A DNA stretch of 43,829 nucleotides from Candidatus Magasanikbacteria bacterium CG1_02_41_34 (GCA_001871445.1 MNVD01000020.1:1-43829); one strand, 5' to 3'; shown: positions 14,414-23,164, numbered from the stretch's first letter. The notes: generated by a model from the sequence alone, not told the origin. Numbers and translations are program-made.

Positions 14414-14722
14414 ATGACAGACCTCAAACAACTCCAAAAGGATGTTTGGAAAAATAAAGTAAAGCAAGGCTTCAATACAACAGATGTCCCGCTTGAATTT
14501 TCTTATACCTACGGTGAGCTCGCAGAAGCATTTCATGCATACAGAAAAAAACTTCCTGACATTGGCGAAGAATTAGCAGATGTGATGATCTATCTTCTTG
14601 GCCTGGCAACGATACTCGACGTAGATATGGAAGACGAGCTGGTCAAAAAGATAGGGGAAAATGCAAAGCGAAAATATAAAACGATTGATGGGATATTAAC
14701 GAGAACAAAAGAAGCTGGATGA
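14414..14722 (+). CDS. MazG-like nucleotide pyrophosphohydrolase
   Basis: 102 aa, all-alpha. The metal-binding pattern of the MazG superfamily is present: ExxE in GELAEAF (Glu35, Glu38) and ExxD in EELADVMIY (Glu53, Asp56). Members hydrolyse (d)NTPs to monophosphates and pyrophosphate, often as house-cleaning enzymes. It starts one base after the S-component-like gene and ends at a strong terminator, so it is the last gene of the operon. A link to corrinoid use is not evident; it may simply be a passenger. Confidence 0.85.
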   Translation: MTDLKQLQKDVWKNKVKQGFNTTDVPLEFSYTYGELAEAFHAYRKKLPDIGEELADVMIYLLGLATILDVDMEDELVKKIGENAKRKYKTIDGILTRTKEAG

Positions 14723-14726
14723 TTCT

Positions 14727-14759
14727 AAAAAACGTCCGTATGAATACGGACGTTTTTTT
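14727..14759. terminator. bidirectional terminator ending the DUF4430 operon
   Basis: AAAAAACGTCCGTAT pairs with ATACGGACGTTTTTT over a two-base GA apex, with A and T runs on both sides. It serves the plus-strand operon and the convergent minus-strand membrane protein gene. Confidence 0.92.
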
Positions 14760-14767
14760 GTTTATTG

Positions 14768-14797
14768 TCCCGCAGAGCGGGATCCCGCTCTGCGGGA
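14768..14797. repeat. perfect 30-base palindrome
   Basis: TCCCGCAGAGCGGGA followed by its exact complement, TCCCGCTCTGCGGGA, with no loop. It lies between convergent genes next to a terminator, is much richer in GC than its surroundings and has no T-run. Probably a mobile palindromic repeat unit. Confidence 0.8.
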
Positions 14798-14835
14798 ATT
14801 ATTGTTCAATGCTTATTGATTATTGATGATAGACC

Positions 14836-16278
14836 TCATCCAAACCGCTGCTGTTGTTCATCAACATAGTGAATCTGCCCAGAATCATCGATATACGTTC
14901 GACCAGCAGATGCTTCTGAAGAAGATTCAACAACAGGCAATGCTCGCTCGATAGGGAGCCCACTTGGTGGCTCTGCTGTTTTGAGTTGTGCTTTTTGGAG
15001 CATTGGTGTTACTACGTAAGACATCGGAAAGTGCCATACGGTAGCAAGTTCTTCTATATTTAGTACAAATGGATTTGCGCCTACATTCATTTTTCTCTTT
15101 TTAAATGCTTTTAGTAGTTCTGTTTTCTTTGCCTCGGTTTGCCGTGTAGTATTCTGACTAGTTGTCACCGCAGGTACCAACGAATTTGCACTAGGACTAT
15201 TAAACTGAGTAATTGCTCCAAGTAATGCATGAACTCCTCTGTCAGGATTAAAAACCGTTTTTTCAGCAACATAAACACCACGCATTTTTGTTTTAAAACC
15301 AATTTTACTTATCTTCAATTCAATGCCCTCAACTAACTTCATTTGACCAGGCGTCATATATCGCATTTTGTTTGGTTCTTCTTTATCATTTCCCTTTGAA
15401 TCATCACCTCCCACAGACGCTTCTGTACCAGTAAGTTGCGCCAAAATTTCATTGAAACTATTTCCCATTTCCTTTGTGAGCGCATTGTCAGTAAGTCCAG
15501 AAAATATACCTTTTCCTCCTCCACTACTTTTTTCACCTATCAATTCTTTCACTTTTTTTATAGCGTCTTCTTTCCATTTATTTCCAATTGGCTGTACTAA
15601 TATTTGGAACCACATTTGTTCTCCAATCCCAATACGACTAAAACTTTCCAAAAATGTTCCCATTGGATCTTTGAGCACAGTGTCTTTTGAAATATTGTGC
15701 TCGAATTCACGGTAACTTCTGAGAGGAAAAGAATCATCCTCTGCAGTAGCAATATCGGCAATCCAGATATCATGTGTGACATTGGGATAAGCATCGGGAA
15801 CTGATGACACATAATCCTGTACTTCTGTAATTTCTGCTTGTGGATATTGTGCATAGATAGACGCCTCCACCAAATCTCGAAGACCTTTTTCTGTACGGAC
15901 CACAAACTGAATATATCCTTCGATACTAATAATTTCAAAACTAAACCATCGTTGTTTATGTCCACGATAAAATACATCTCTGATACCAGGTGGATCGTAG
16001 GCTCCAGCAAGATGAGAAAAAAGTTGCTCAACGGCCATCGGTGTCTGTATGTTGAGTTGAGGGATATCAATAGCCAACACAATCCACTCCCATTTGGCAG
16101 TAAATTTATCTTCTCGATAATCTTTATAAAAAGAAAGACCTGCATAGAGAAGTAAATATACAAGTGGAATCCATCCAACAATTGCAAATCCAATAAGAAC
16201 CAATGCCGTAGGGCTAGTCAATTGAAAAAAAGATATAATTCCTACAAAATTTATCGTAAATAAACCAAAAACATCCAT
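14836..16278 (-). CDS. conserved membrane-anchored protein (DUF8128-like)
   Basis: 480 aa. Two hydrophobic helices at about 8-50, then a large cytoplasmic alpha/beta region. Conserved-looking strings include FEIISIEGYIQF, RTEKGLRDLVEASIYAQYPQAE and PMGTFLESFSRIGIGEQMW, then a flexible Ser/Gly linker and a second domain (about 310-430). The C-terminus is polar. I associate this arrangement with Patescibacteria proteins encoded near VirB4/TraG-type ATPases, possibly part of a type IV secretion or pilus-like machine. No such ATPase is in this window, so the role is open. Confidence 0.6.
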   Translation of the reverse strand: MDVFGLFTINFVGIISFFQLTSPTALVLIGFAIVGWIPLVYLLLYAGLSFYKDYREDKFTAKWEWIVLAIDIPQLNIQTPMAVEQLFSHLAGAYDPPGIRDVFYRGHKQRWFSFEIISIEGYIQFVVRTEKGLRDLVEASIYAQYPQAEITEVQDYVSSVPDAYPNVTHDIWIADIATAEDDSFPLRSYREFEHNISKDTVLKDPMGTFLESFSRIGIGEQMWFQILVQPIGNKWKEDAIKKVKELIGEKSSGGGKGIFSGLTDNALTKEMGNSFNEILAQLTGTEASVGGDDSKGNDKEEPNKMRYMTPGQMKLVEGIELKISKIGFKTKMRGVYVAEKTVFNPDRGVHALLGAITQFNSPSANSLVPAVTTSQNTTRQTEAKKTELLKAFKKRKMNVGANPFVLNIEELATVWHFPMSYVVTPMLQKAQLKTAEPPSGLPIERALPVVESSSEASAGRTYIDDSGQIHYVDEQQQRFG

Positions 16279-16293
16279 ATAGAAGATGTACGA

Positions 16294-16455
16294 TTAAGCT
16301 TCTACGAGATTATAGATAACTGCGTATGTCAAAAAAGAAAGAATGCCAACAAACCACCACCCTTGTGTTCCTGTGATATATCCTGCCCAGTAGGTAATCA
16401 CAAACGCAAGCATTCCCAAAAAAGATATGACATGACGAAGCATGTTGTCAGACAT
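16294..16455 (-). CDS. small two-helix membrane protein
   Basis: 53 aa with two hydrophobic helices (about 9-25 and 32-48) and a WAGYITGTQGWW turn. It starts MSDNMLRHVISF. Function unknown. It lies 15 bases before the DUF8128-like gene in the same direction, just after a TATAAT box (rc at 16478-16483), so it is probably the first gene of a two-gene operon. Too short for most gene finders. Confidence 0.65.
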   Translation of the reverse strand: MSDNMLRHVISFLGMLAFVITYWAGYITGTQGWWFVGILSFLTYAVIYNLVEA

Positions 16456-16477
16456 ATACTATGTTATTAGATATAAT

Positions 16478-16483
16478 ATTATA
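16478..16483 (-). promoter_or_regulatory. -10 box of the two-gene membrane operon
   Basis: TATAAT on the minus strand, inside the self-complementary ATATAATATTATAT. A second candidate (TATACT-like) lies ten bases upstream. No clear -35. The start codon is 23 bases downstream. Confidence 0.4.
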
Positions 16484-16498
16484 TCATAGTATATCATG

Positions 16499-16540
16499 AA
16501 AAAACAAAAAAGCCCACAGATGTGGACTTTTTTGTTTTAT
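16499..16540. terminator. bidirectional terminator after secF
   Basis: AAAACAAAAAAG-C-CCAC pairs with GTGG-A-CTTTTTTGTTTT over AGAT, with A/T runs on both sides. It lies 12 bases past the secF stop on the minus strand. Confidence 0.85.
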
Positions 16541-16551
16541 TTACATGAAAA

Positions 16552-17598
16552 TTATCGATGTGTCCAACGTTCCCAAACGATTAATATTGGACTTGCCAAA
16601 AAGATAGAAGAATACGTACCAACGATGATTCCTGCAATCAACGCAAGTGCAAAATACTTGATAGTTTCTCCACCAAAGAAGAATAATGTACTCAATACCA
16701 AAAGCGTAGTAAATGACGTATTGAACGAACGCATCAACGTATCATTTACTCCTTTATTCACGACTTCCTCAAACTTTTGGTACCCCATTCGAATCAGATT
16801 TTCTCGAATACGGTCAAATACCACAATAGTATCATTGACAGAATATCCAAGAATGGTAAGCAATGCCACTATAAACGGAATATTCACTTCAACATTCAAA
16901 TAATACCCAAGGAGCACAAACATTCCAACAACAATCATAACATCATGAACCAAGGCAATAACAGCCGTTACGCCAAATTTCCATGATGATATTGGTTTTG
17001 ATACTCTTCGAAATGCGTATGCGATAAAGACAACAATCGCAATGACCACACTCAGACCGATCTGCAAAGCACGTTCCTTCAAATGTGCACTAACAGTTGG
17101 TCCAATAGTCTCAAGACGTTCTTCTATAACAGCCGGTGCATCTTGTGCTATAGACGTATCATTGAGCATGATAGTAGCTCCTTCTACGGTTTCGATCGCT
17201 ACCTTACCACCTTGTTCAGATCCACCATTGATCGTGACTTCTGGAAGAACTTCAGCAGGATGTTCAACAGGAAACGTATCACGCAATGTTGCAAGAATGT
17301 CTTGGTGTTCAACTTCGGAAATAAACTTGAGACGCAATATCATTCCATGATCTCCTGATGGCTGTACCTGTACCTCACCAAGATCAAGTGACGCTAACGC
17401 ATCGCTAACTTCGGTAATAGTTGGACGTTGTTCAGTAAATGTTACTTCGAGAAGTGATCCTCCAGTGAAATCAATACCCGCTTTCAATCCTATCGTAAAC
17501 AAGAGAACAACACTCGTCAAAAAAAGCGCACCTGAGATGAAAAATGGAATCTTTCTATACTTGATAATATTCATATGCAGGAAATTAAGCTTCTTCAT
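16552..17598 (-). CDS. secF: SecF, protein translocase accessory subunit
   Basis: 348 aa RND-fold membrane protein; with SecD it uses the proton motive force to pull secreted proteins through SecYEG. Seen: first helix about 18-37, the GIDFTGG motif at 41-47, a periplasmic-side domain to about 165, and five further helices with LTILGYSVNDTIVVFDRIREN in the middle. The ATG at 17598 overlaps the end of secD by 14 bases. ATG 17574 is a plausible shorter start, giving the usual MNIIKYRK N-terminus. Co-transcribed with secD. Confidence 0.96.
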   Translation of the reverse strand: MKKLNFLHMNIIKYRKIPFFISGALFLTSVVLLFTIGLKAGIDFTGGSLLEVTFTEQRPTITEVSDALASLDLGEVQVQPSGDHGMILRLKFISEVEHQDILATLRDTFPVEHPAEVLPEVTINGGSEQGGKVAIETVEGATIMLNDTSIAQDAPAVIEERLETIGPTVSAHLKERALQIGLSVVIAIVVFIAYAFRRVSKPISSWKFGVTAVIALVHDVMIVVGMFVLLGYYLNVEVNIPFIVALLTILGYSVNDTIVVFDRIRENLIRMGYQKFEEVVNKGVNDTLMRSFNTSFTTLLVLSTLFFFGGETIKYFALALIAGIIVGTYSSIFLASPILIVWERWTHR

Positions 17599-19630
17599 TT
17601 TTTATTGCTCCTAAAAAGAGCACATTGCCACGTTCTTTGAACCATGGCACTACAAAACGAAGCATGATACGAGTAACTGTGATTGCAGAGAATAAACTAA
17701 CCAAAATACCGAGTGACAATGTTATCGCAAATCCTTTTACAAAACTAGATCCAAAGAACATAAGGAATCCGCAGGTAATCAATGTAGAAATATTCCCATC
17801 ACGAATAGATGTCCATGCACGAAGGAATCCTTCTTCGACAGCCCCCTTCAAACTTTTTCCATCTCTGAGCTCTTCTTTCATACGCTCAAAGATGAGCACA
17901 TTTGCATCTACGGCCATACCAATAGAAAGGATAAATCCAGCAATACCAGCGAGGGTCAACGTAACACCAATGAGCTTCATGAGCGCAAGGGACACTGCGA
18001 TATACACCATCAAGGCAGCAATAGAAATAATACCTGGCAATCGGTAAAAGAACATCATGAACATCATGATAAAAATAATACCAGCAATGCCAGCTTTTAC
18101 ACTAGATGTAAAGGATGCTGCACCAAGCGATGCCCCAACAGTCTGCTGACTTACAAGGTCTACAGGCACTGGCAGAGCCCCTGCATTGAGACGTTGTGCG
18201 AGGATTCGTGCTTCAGTCAAATCAAATCCACCAGTGATAACAGCGCGTCCATCCGTAATAATTGTCTGAACAACAGGTGCACTAATAATACTGCCATCAA
18301 GAAAAATCGCGACTTGTTTGTTGATATTTCTTTCCGTAATATCGCGAAAGAGTGCCGTTCCTTCACTATCAAACAAAAGTGATACTTGAATTTGTCCAGT
18401 CTGTGAATCAGTGACTACTTCTGCTCTATCCAAATTTTTTCCAGAAAGCTGTGTTGGCATCCAAGGATCTTGGAACGGCAACACATCGGTCGCAGTCAAT
18501 TTTCGAATGTGCACAAGAGAAATTTCGTATTCTGTTGATGGGGTTTCAGATTCTTTGTAGATAATATGATATCCATATTCTGTTTCAACTGGACCAATAA
18601 TTTCACCCGCTTTTGCAGTATTGAGGGCTTCTTCAAAAGCTGGCACCATAGCACCAGGACCAAATGTTCCAAGACTACCACCTGTCACTTCTGCACCAGG
18701 CTCTGTCGAGTTTTCTTTTGCAAGGTCTGCAAAATTTCCTGCATTTGCTTCACCGTAAATGCGCTCTGCTTCAGCAAGTGCTTCTTGCTTTGTCAGGGTA
18801 GCAGAACAATCTTTTGCACCAAGATAACAAATAAGAATGTGACTTGCAGTGGTTTGCATATCACCACCTTTTGATCCGCCACGCTTTACAATCTCATATC
18901 CACCATCAGTCTCAACAACTTTTTTTGTGATATCTCCTTCTGTAGCTTTTTCAGACCAAGAAAAAATTTCAGGATAAATACTCTTTTCACTAACAAAACC
19001 AATATACCCGCCATTCACTTTACTTTTTTCATCTTCAGAGACATCTTTTGCTACATCCTCAAATGATTCACCACCAGAAATGCGTGCAAGCGTAGCACCA
19101 GCTCTCTTTGATGCATCAACATTGTAGGTATCAATTTGCTTTTGTTCTTCTTCTGTCAAATCTCGTGGTTGTACATTATTTTCTTCTCGAAATTCAAGAA
19201 TTGGTGTCTCACCAATCATCGCTATCGCTGCATTCACATCGGTGACGCCAGGAAGTTCAACGAGGACACGATACGTCTCCCCTACTTTTGATGTTTGTAC
19301 ATTTGGTTCACCAACACCAATACCATTAACGCGACGTTCTATAACGTCTCGTACGCCTTCTACCGCTTCTGGTCTATCTGCGGGATCGATTTCTTTGGTA
19401 TTTGCTTCGTAGATAAGATGCGCTCCACCTTGCAAATCAAGGCCAAGGGCAAAGGGTTCTTCTGGAAGCCGTGGGATTCCAAGGGCAACAGTATTATTCA
19501 CTTTATCAATTGCACGATTTGCATACATTGGCCCATCGTAGGCAAGCGCAATCAAAAGAAGCACAAAAATGCCAAAAATCCCCCATCGAATTTTTGCTCG
19601 TACTTGCTGTTTTGTGTGTTGTTTTGCCAT
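17585..19630 (-). CDS. secD: SecD with inserted parvulin-type prolyl isomerase domains
   Basis: 681 aa. The SecD frame is complete: first helix about 15-31, LDLQGG at 64-69, P1 beta-domain to about 155, the SecD/F GG region near 425-475, and five helices from about 512 with GMAVDANVLIFERMKEE at 571-587. Between about 175 and 360 it carries rotamase sequence: a partial parvulin unit (FEDVAKDVSEDE to GGYEIVKRG) and a full PpiC/parvulin unit (ASHILI, GNFADLAKENSTEPGA, GGSLGTFGPGAMVPAFEEAL, EYGYHIIYKES). This should place a foldase on the outer face of the translocon exit. It explains the length, well above many stand-alone SecD proteins. Confidence 0.95.
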   Translation of the reverse strand: MAKQHTKQQVRAKIRWGIFGIFVLLLIALAYDGPMYANRAIDKVNNTVALGIPRLPEEPFALGLDLQGGAHLIYEANTKEIDPADRPEAVEGVRDVIERRVNGIGVGEPNVQTSKVGETYRVLVELPGVTDVNAAIAMIGETPILEFREENNVQPRDLTEEEQKQIDTYNVDASKRAGATLARISGGESFEDVAKDVSEDEKSKVNGGYIGFVSEKSIYPEIFSWSEKATEGDITKKVVETDGGYEIVKRGGSKGGDMQTTASHILICYLGAKDCSATLTKQEALAEAERIYGEANAGNFADLAKENSTEPGAEVTGGSLGTFGPGAMVPAFEEALNTAKAGEIIGPVETEYGYHIIYKESETPSTEYEISLVHIRKLTATDVLPFQDPWMPTQLSGKNLDRAEVVTDSQTGQIQVSLLFDSEGTALFRDITERNINKQVAIFLDGSIISAPVVQTIITDGRAVITGGFDLTEARILAQRLNAGALPVPVDLVSQQTVGASLGAASFTSSVKAGIAGIIFIMMFMMFFYRLPGIISIAALMVYIAVSLALMKLIGVTLTLAGIAGFILSIGMAVDANVLIFERMKEELRDGKSLKGAVEEGFLRAWTSIRDGNISTLITCGFLMFFGSSFVKGFAITLSLGILVSLFSAITVTRIMLRFVVPWFKERGNVLFLGAIKNEEA

Positions 19631-19677
19631 AGTCAGATAATATTCGAAAGTGCCTAGTAAGTAGGCATGTGGAGCAT

Positions 19678-19706
19678 ATGATAGCCTAATTGACTACGTA
19701 CGTCAA
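19678..19706 (-). promoter_or_regulatory. secDF promoter with palindromic -35 region
   Basis: On the minus strand TTGACG (19701-19706), 17-base spacer, TATCAT (19678-19683). The -35 lies within TTGACGTACGTAGTCAA, almost a perfect palindrome, which could be an operator. A hairpin, TGCCTA/TAGGCA (19651-19667), lies in the 40-base leader. Confidence 0.55.
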
Positions 19707-19738
19707 GGAAATTTGGTGGATGAAATGATATGATATTA

Positions 19739-19765
19739 TTGACAACATACACTGCTTCGTATAAC
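19739..19765 (+). promoter_or_regulatory. promoter of the 80-aa GC-rich gene
   Basis: TTGACA (19739-19744) and TATAAC (19760-19765), both near consensus, but with a short 15-base spacer. Confidence 0.5.
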
Positions 19766-19797
19766 GTAACTATAACTTGTCGCAAAGGAGAACCGGC

Positions 19798-20040
19798 GTG
19801 AACGAAGAGAACCCTTACCGCCCATTCGTGATCAAGGCGATGACGATCATCTCCGTTGCCTCGACCAAGAAATGGGCATGGCTGCTTGCCGTACCTATGG
19901 TACTGGTTGGGATGGTTGGCCTCAAGTGTCTGCCCCCCACCATCAAGGAGAGAGTCCTGTTTCCGAAGGAAAAGAGAAACGACTGGACCCGACAGTTCTG
20001 CCGCAACGTCAGCAACTACATCCACGTCGGGCGACCATGA
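19798..20040 (+). CDS. small membrane protein, GC-rich single-gene unit
   Basis: 80 aa from GTG 19798, chosen because AAGGAG stands seven bases upstream. One hydrophobic helix (about 28-44, WAWLLAVPMVLVGMVGL) is followed by a basic C-terminal part with two cysteines. Function unknown. It has its own promoter, a strong Shine-Dalgarno and two downstream hairpins, and GC-rich codons in an AT-rich region. Resembles in design the units at 8172, 9537 and 23238. Confidence 0.7.
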   Translation: MNEENPYRPFVIKAMTIISVASTKKWAWLLAVPMVLVGMVGLKCLPPTIKERVLFPKEKRNDWTRQFCRNVSNYIHVGRP

Positions 20041-20047
20041 CAACAAC

Positions 20048-20086
20048 GCATAGCACCTCCCCAGTTGAACTGGGGAGGGGCTATGC
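20048..20086 (+). terminator. long hairpin after the 80-aa gene
   Basis: GCATAGCACCTCCCCAGTT pairs with AACTGGGGAGGGGCTATGC with one mismatch and a one-base apex. There is no T-run directly after it. Confidence 0.65.
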
Positions 20087-20093
20087 GAAATAG

Positions 20094-20161
20094 AATCACC
20101 CGCTTCATTATGTGTGCCTCATACGTGAGACATACGTCAAAGGAGATACGGGTGATTTTTT
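20094..20161 (+). terminator. second terminator-like structure
   Basis: AATCACCCG (20094-20102) pairs with CGGGTGATT (20149-20157), followed by T residues. The enclosed 46 bases hold a smaller CTCA/TGAG hairpin. This long-loop structure could also be a short stand-alone RNA. Confidence 0.55.
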
Positions 20162-20236
20162 GTTTATTGATTATTCTCTATCACGCTCCATGACACTTTC
20201 CAGATACGTTAATACTTCGATGGACAAACTTATTAC

Positions 20237-23044
20237 TTATTTACCGTGACACTTCTTATATTTTTTTCCACTACCGCACGTACACGGATCATTACGTCCT
20301 ACTTTTCCTCCTGTTTCATTACGTTCTTTCTTTTCAATATGTTCACCCTGTTCACTCATATCTTTTTTTGCTCCTTCGAGAGTCATCTTGTCAGACGACA
20401 TGATACTTGGTGCAAGGTCAAGACCAATATTCACTTTGAAAAATGAATAGACGACTTCTTTTTGAATGTTGGCGAGCATGTCATTAAAAAGGAAAAAGGT
20501 CTCTTTTTTGTATTCTACCAATGGATCTCGCTGTCCGTAGCCCTGCAATCCAATACCCTGTCGTACATGTGCGACAGATTCGAGATGTTCTACCCAGAGT
20601 GTATCAATAGCACGCAAGAGCAATGCTTTTTCCATTGTTCGTAGAACCTTGTGACTCCCTTCTGTTTCTCCAATAGTCTGTACTATTTTTTGTTCGAGAG
20701 CTATATATGTTTGTCGTGCTTTTTCAAGCAAAAATTCTACAATAGCATCACGCAGTTCAACATCTTCGAGTTTACCATTGCCATTTCCCTCTCCTAGCGT
20801 AAACATTGTTTCTTTTTCTTCTGGAGAAAATGGAAAAATCGTTCGCATGGTTTCATAAATCTCAGTGAGTTCCCATTCTTTTGTATCCTTTTCAAGATTT
20901 GTATGGTATGACACAACGTGTTCAATCTCAGCTTCTATCAGATCCACGATCATGTCTTTCAGTGACATGAAGTTTTCATCTTCATCAGGCTCTTCTTCGC
21001 TGTTGCTTATTTTTCTATGTGCATATTGAATTTCTCCCCCTGCCAATTCAAGAATCTTCTTTCGTCGTCCGTAAATGACTGATCGATGTCTGTTCAACAC
21101 ATCATCATATTGCAAGACATGTTTTCGTGTATCAAAGTGATGTCCTTCTACTTTCTTTTGAGCGCTCTCGAGCATCTTGGTAATCATCTTTTGCTCAATA
21201 GGCATATCTTCAGGAACTTTCAGTCGCTCCATGACATTTTTCATGCGGTCGCCAGCAAAAATACGCATAAGATCGTCTTCGGTAGAAACAAAAAATTGTG
21301 TCATACCAGGATCTCCCTGACGCGCAGAACGACCACGAAGCTGATTGTCGATACGTCGTGATTCATGTCGCTCGGTACCGAGAACAAAGAGTCCGCCAGC
21401 ATCGATGACTTTTTTTTCTTCATCGGTATCAATAGGATTGCCACCCAGCTTGATGTCGACACCACGACCAGCCATGTTTGTTGCCAGTGTCACTGCTCCT
21501 GGGCGTCCTGCTTGTGCAACTATTTCACCTTCACGTTCATGATTTTTTGCATTCAAAGCTTCGTGCTGAATACCATGCACAGAGAGGTACATACTGAGTT
21601 CTTCATTTTTTTCTACAGAAGCTGTTCCAATCAAAATAGGCTGTCCGGTTTCACGACATTCTTTGATCTTTTCAGCAATGGCTTTGTATTTCCCTTTATT
21701 ATTTTTGTAAATTCGATCAGGCAAATCGATACGTGCATCCGGTTTGTTTGTTGGGAGGACTATGACTTCGAGTTTGTAAATCTTAAACAATTCTTCTTCC
21801 TCTGTTTTTGCGGTACCGGTCATTCCAGACACCTTCTCATACATGCGGAACAAATTTTGAAACGTAATCGTTGCAAGTGTCTGACTTTCTCGCTGAATTT
21901 CCACGTTTTCTTTTGCTTCAATAGCTTGATGAAGTCCTTCTGAATATCGTCGACCTGGCATTTTTCTTCCAGTAAATTCGTCAATAATAATAATTTCACC
22001 ATTATCGACAATGTAATCTTTATCACGTTTAAAAAGCATTTCAGCTTTCAGCGCTTGCTCGATATGATGCACTGTCCGAACACCAGCTTCGACATAAATA
22101 TTTTCTACCCCAAGTATTTTTTCAAATTTTACGATTCCTTCTTCAGTCAATGTTGCACTACGCATTTTTTCGTCAACATTATAGTCAGTTTCTTCTGAAA
22201 GAGTTCTGACATGTGTTGCAAATTGATAATATTGATCTGCTGCTTTTTCTGCTGGCGCTGAAATGATAAGCGGTGTACGCGCTTCATCAATCAAAATAGA
22301 ATCAACTTCATCGATAATCGCATACGGCATTTCACGCCCCGGACGCATGACCATGTCATCCAACGACTGAACCATGTTGTCACGCAAGTAGTCAAATCCA
22401 AATTCATTATTTGTTCCATAGACAATGTCACAATGGTACGCTTCCTTTCTACTCGAAGGTCGGAGAAATGCTTCTTCAACGTGAAAACTTCCCGTCTCAT
22501 CACGTTCTTCATCGAGTAAAGCACCTTCCTCGGTACCCTTTACTGAGGCATCATATAGATAGGTAACACGCTGATTTTGAATAATTCCCAAACTCAAACC
22601 AAGAAAATCGTAAATCTGTCCCATCCAAACAGCATCACGTTTTGCCAAGTAATCATTGACAGTAACAACATGGACACCTCGTCCAGCGATCGCATTCAAA
22701 TAGACTGGCAATGTTGCTGTAAGCGTCTTTCCTTCACCAGTACGCATTTCTGCAATGTTGCCCTGATGCAAGACCATTCCACCGATGAGCTGCACATCAT
22801 AGTGACGCATGCCCATAAGACGCTTTCCAGCTTCACGAACAGTGGCAAACGCTTCTGGCAAGATATCATCCAGTGTTTCTCCTTTTTCAAAACGAGACTT
22901 AAATTCAGTCGTTTTTCCTTTCAACTCGTCATCGCTCAGTGCCTCAAAAGTAGCCTCAAGATCATTGATTTTCTCAACATTTGACTGCATCTTTGCAATC
23001 GCCTTTTTATTCGAATCTCCAAAAACTTTTGTATATATACTCAT
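20237..23044 (-). CDS. secA: SecA, preprotein translocase ATPase
   Basis: 935 aa, full length. The motor drives proteins through SecYEG. Walker A is GEGKT at 103-107 and the DEAD-like DEVD at 245-248. The conserved NNEFGFDYLRDNM is at 212-224 and the second helicase half has TNMAGRGVDIKLGG. A short charged insertion is visible near 168-200. The C-terminus carries the zinc-binding SEC-C motif NDPCTCGSGKKYKKCH. The gene is transcribed alone from a TAGACA-17-TATACT promoter (23134-23162). Its leader contains a 7-mer repeat array. Confidence 0.98.
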   Translation of the reverse strand: MSIYTKVFGDSNKKAIAKMQSNVEKINDLEATFEALSDDELKGKTTEFKSRFEKGETLDDILPEAFATVREAGKRLMGMRHYDVQLIGGMVLHQGNIAEMRTGEGKTLTATLPVYLNAIAGRGVHVVTVNDYLAKRDAVWMGQIYDFLGLSLGIIQNQRVTYLYDASVKGTEEGALLDEERDETGSFHVEEAFLRPSSRKEAYHCDIVYGTNNEFGFDYLRDNMVQSLDDMVMRPGREMPYAIIDEVDSILIDEARTPLIISAPAEKAADQYYQFATHVRTLSEETDYNVDEKMRSATLTEEGIVKFEKILGVENIYVEAGVRTVHHIEQALKAEMLFKRDKDYIVDNGEIIIIDEFTGRKMPGRRYSEGLHQAIEAKENVEIQRESQTLATITFQNLFRMYEKVSGMTGTAKTEEEELFKIYKLEVIVLPTNKPDARIDLPDRIYKNNKGKYKAIAEKIKECRETGQPILIGTASVEKNEELSMYLSVHGIQHEALNAKNHEREGEIVAQAGRPGAVTLATNMAGRGVDIKLGGNPIDTDEEKKVIDAGGLFVLGTERHESRRIDNQLRGRSARQGDPGMTQFFVSTEDDLMRIFAGDRMKNVMERLKVPEDMPIEQKMITKMLESAQKKVEGHHFDTRKHVLQYDDVLNRHRSVIYGRRKKILELAGGEIQYAHRKISNSEEEPDEDENFMSLKDMIVDLIEAEIEHVVSYHTNLEKDTKEWELTEIYETMRTIFPFSPEEKETMFTLGEGNGNGKLEDVELRDAIVEFLLEKARQTYIALEQKIVQTIGETEGSHKVLRTMEKALLLRAIDTLWVEHLESVAHVRQGIGLQGYGQRDPLVEYKKETFFLFNDMLANIQKEVVYSFFKVNIGLDLAPSIMSSDKMTLEGAKKDMSEQGEHIEKKERNETGGKVGRNDPCTCGSGKKYKKCHGK

Positions 23045-23050
23045 ATTTTC

Positions 23051-23122
23051 AGCTTAGAAGCAGAATAAGCAATAAGCACATAAGCATTTTTGCTTACGAG
23101 CTTATGAGCTGAACTGCTGAAC
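23051..23122. repeat. inverted array of AATAAGC-type units in the secA leader
   Basis: Tandem AATAAGC, AATAAGC and ACATAAGC lie on one side of a TTTT apex. The inverse units TGCTTACGAGCTTATGAGC and TGAACTGCTGAACG lie on the other. It sits between the secA promoter and start codon, so it becomes a hairpin in the mRNA leader. Confidence 0.6.
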
Positions 23123-23133
23123 GAAACGGGCGT

Positions 23134-23162
23134 AGTATAGCAGAAGAAAACGGATATGTCTA
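23134..23162 (-). promoter_or_regulatory. secA promoter
   Basis: On the minus strand TAGACA (23157-23162), 17-base spacer, TATACT (23134-23139) with an extended TG before it. It is back-to-back with the plus-strand promoter at 23165. Confidence 0.65.
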
Positions 23163-23164
23163 GG

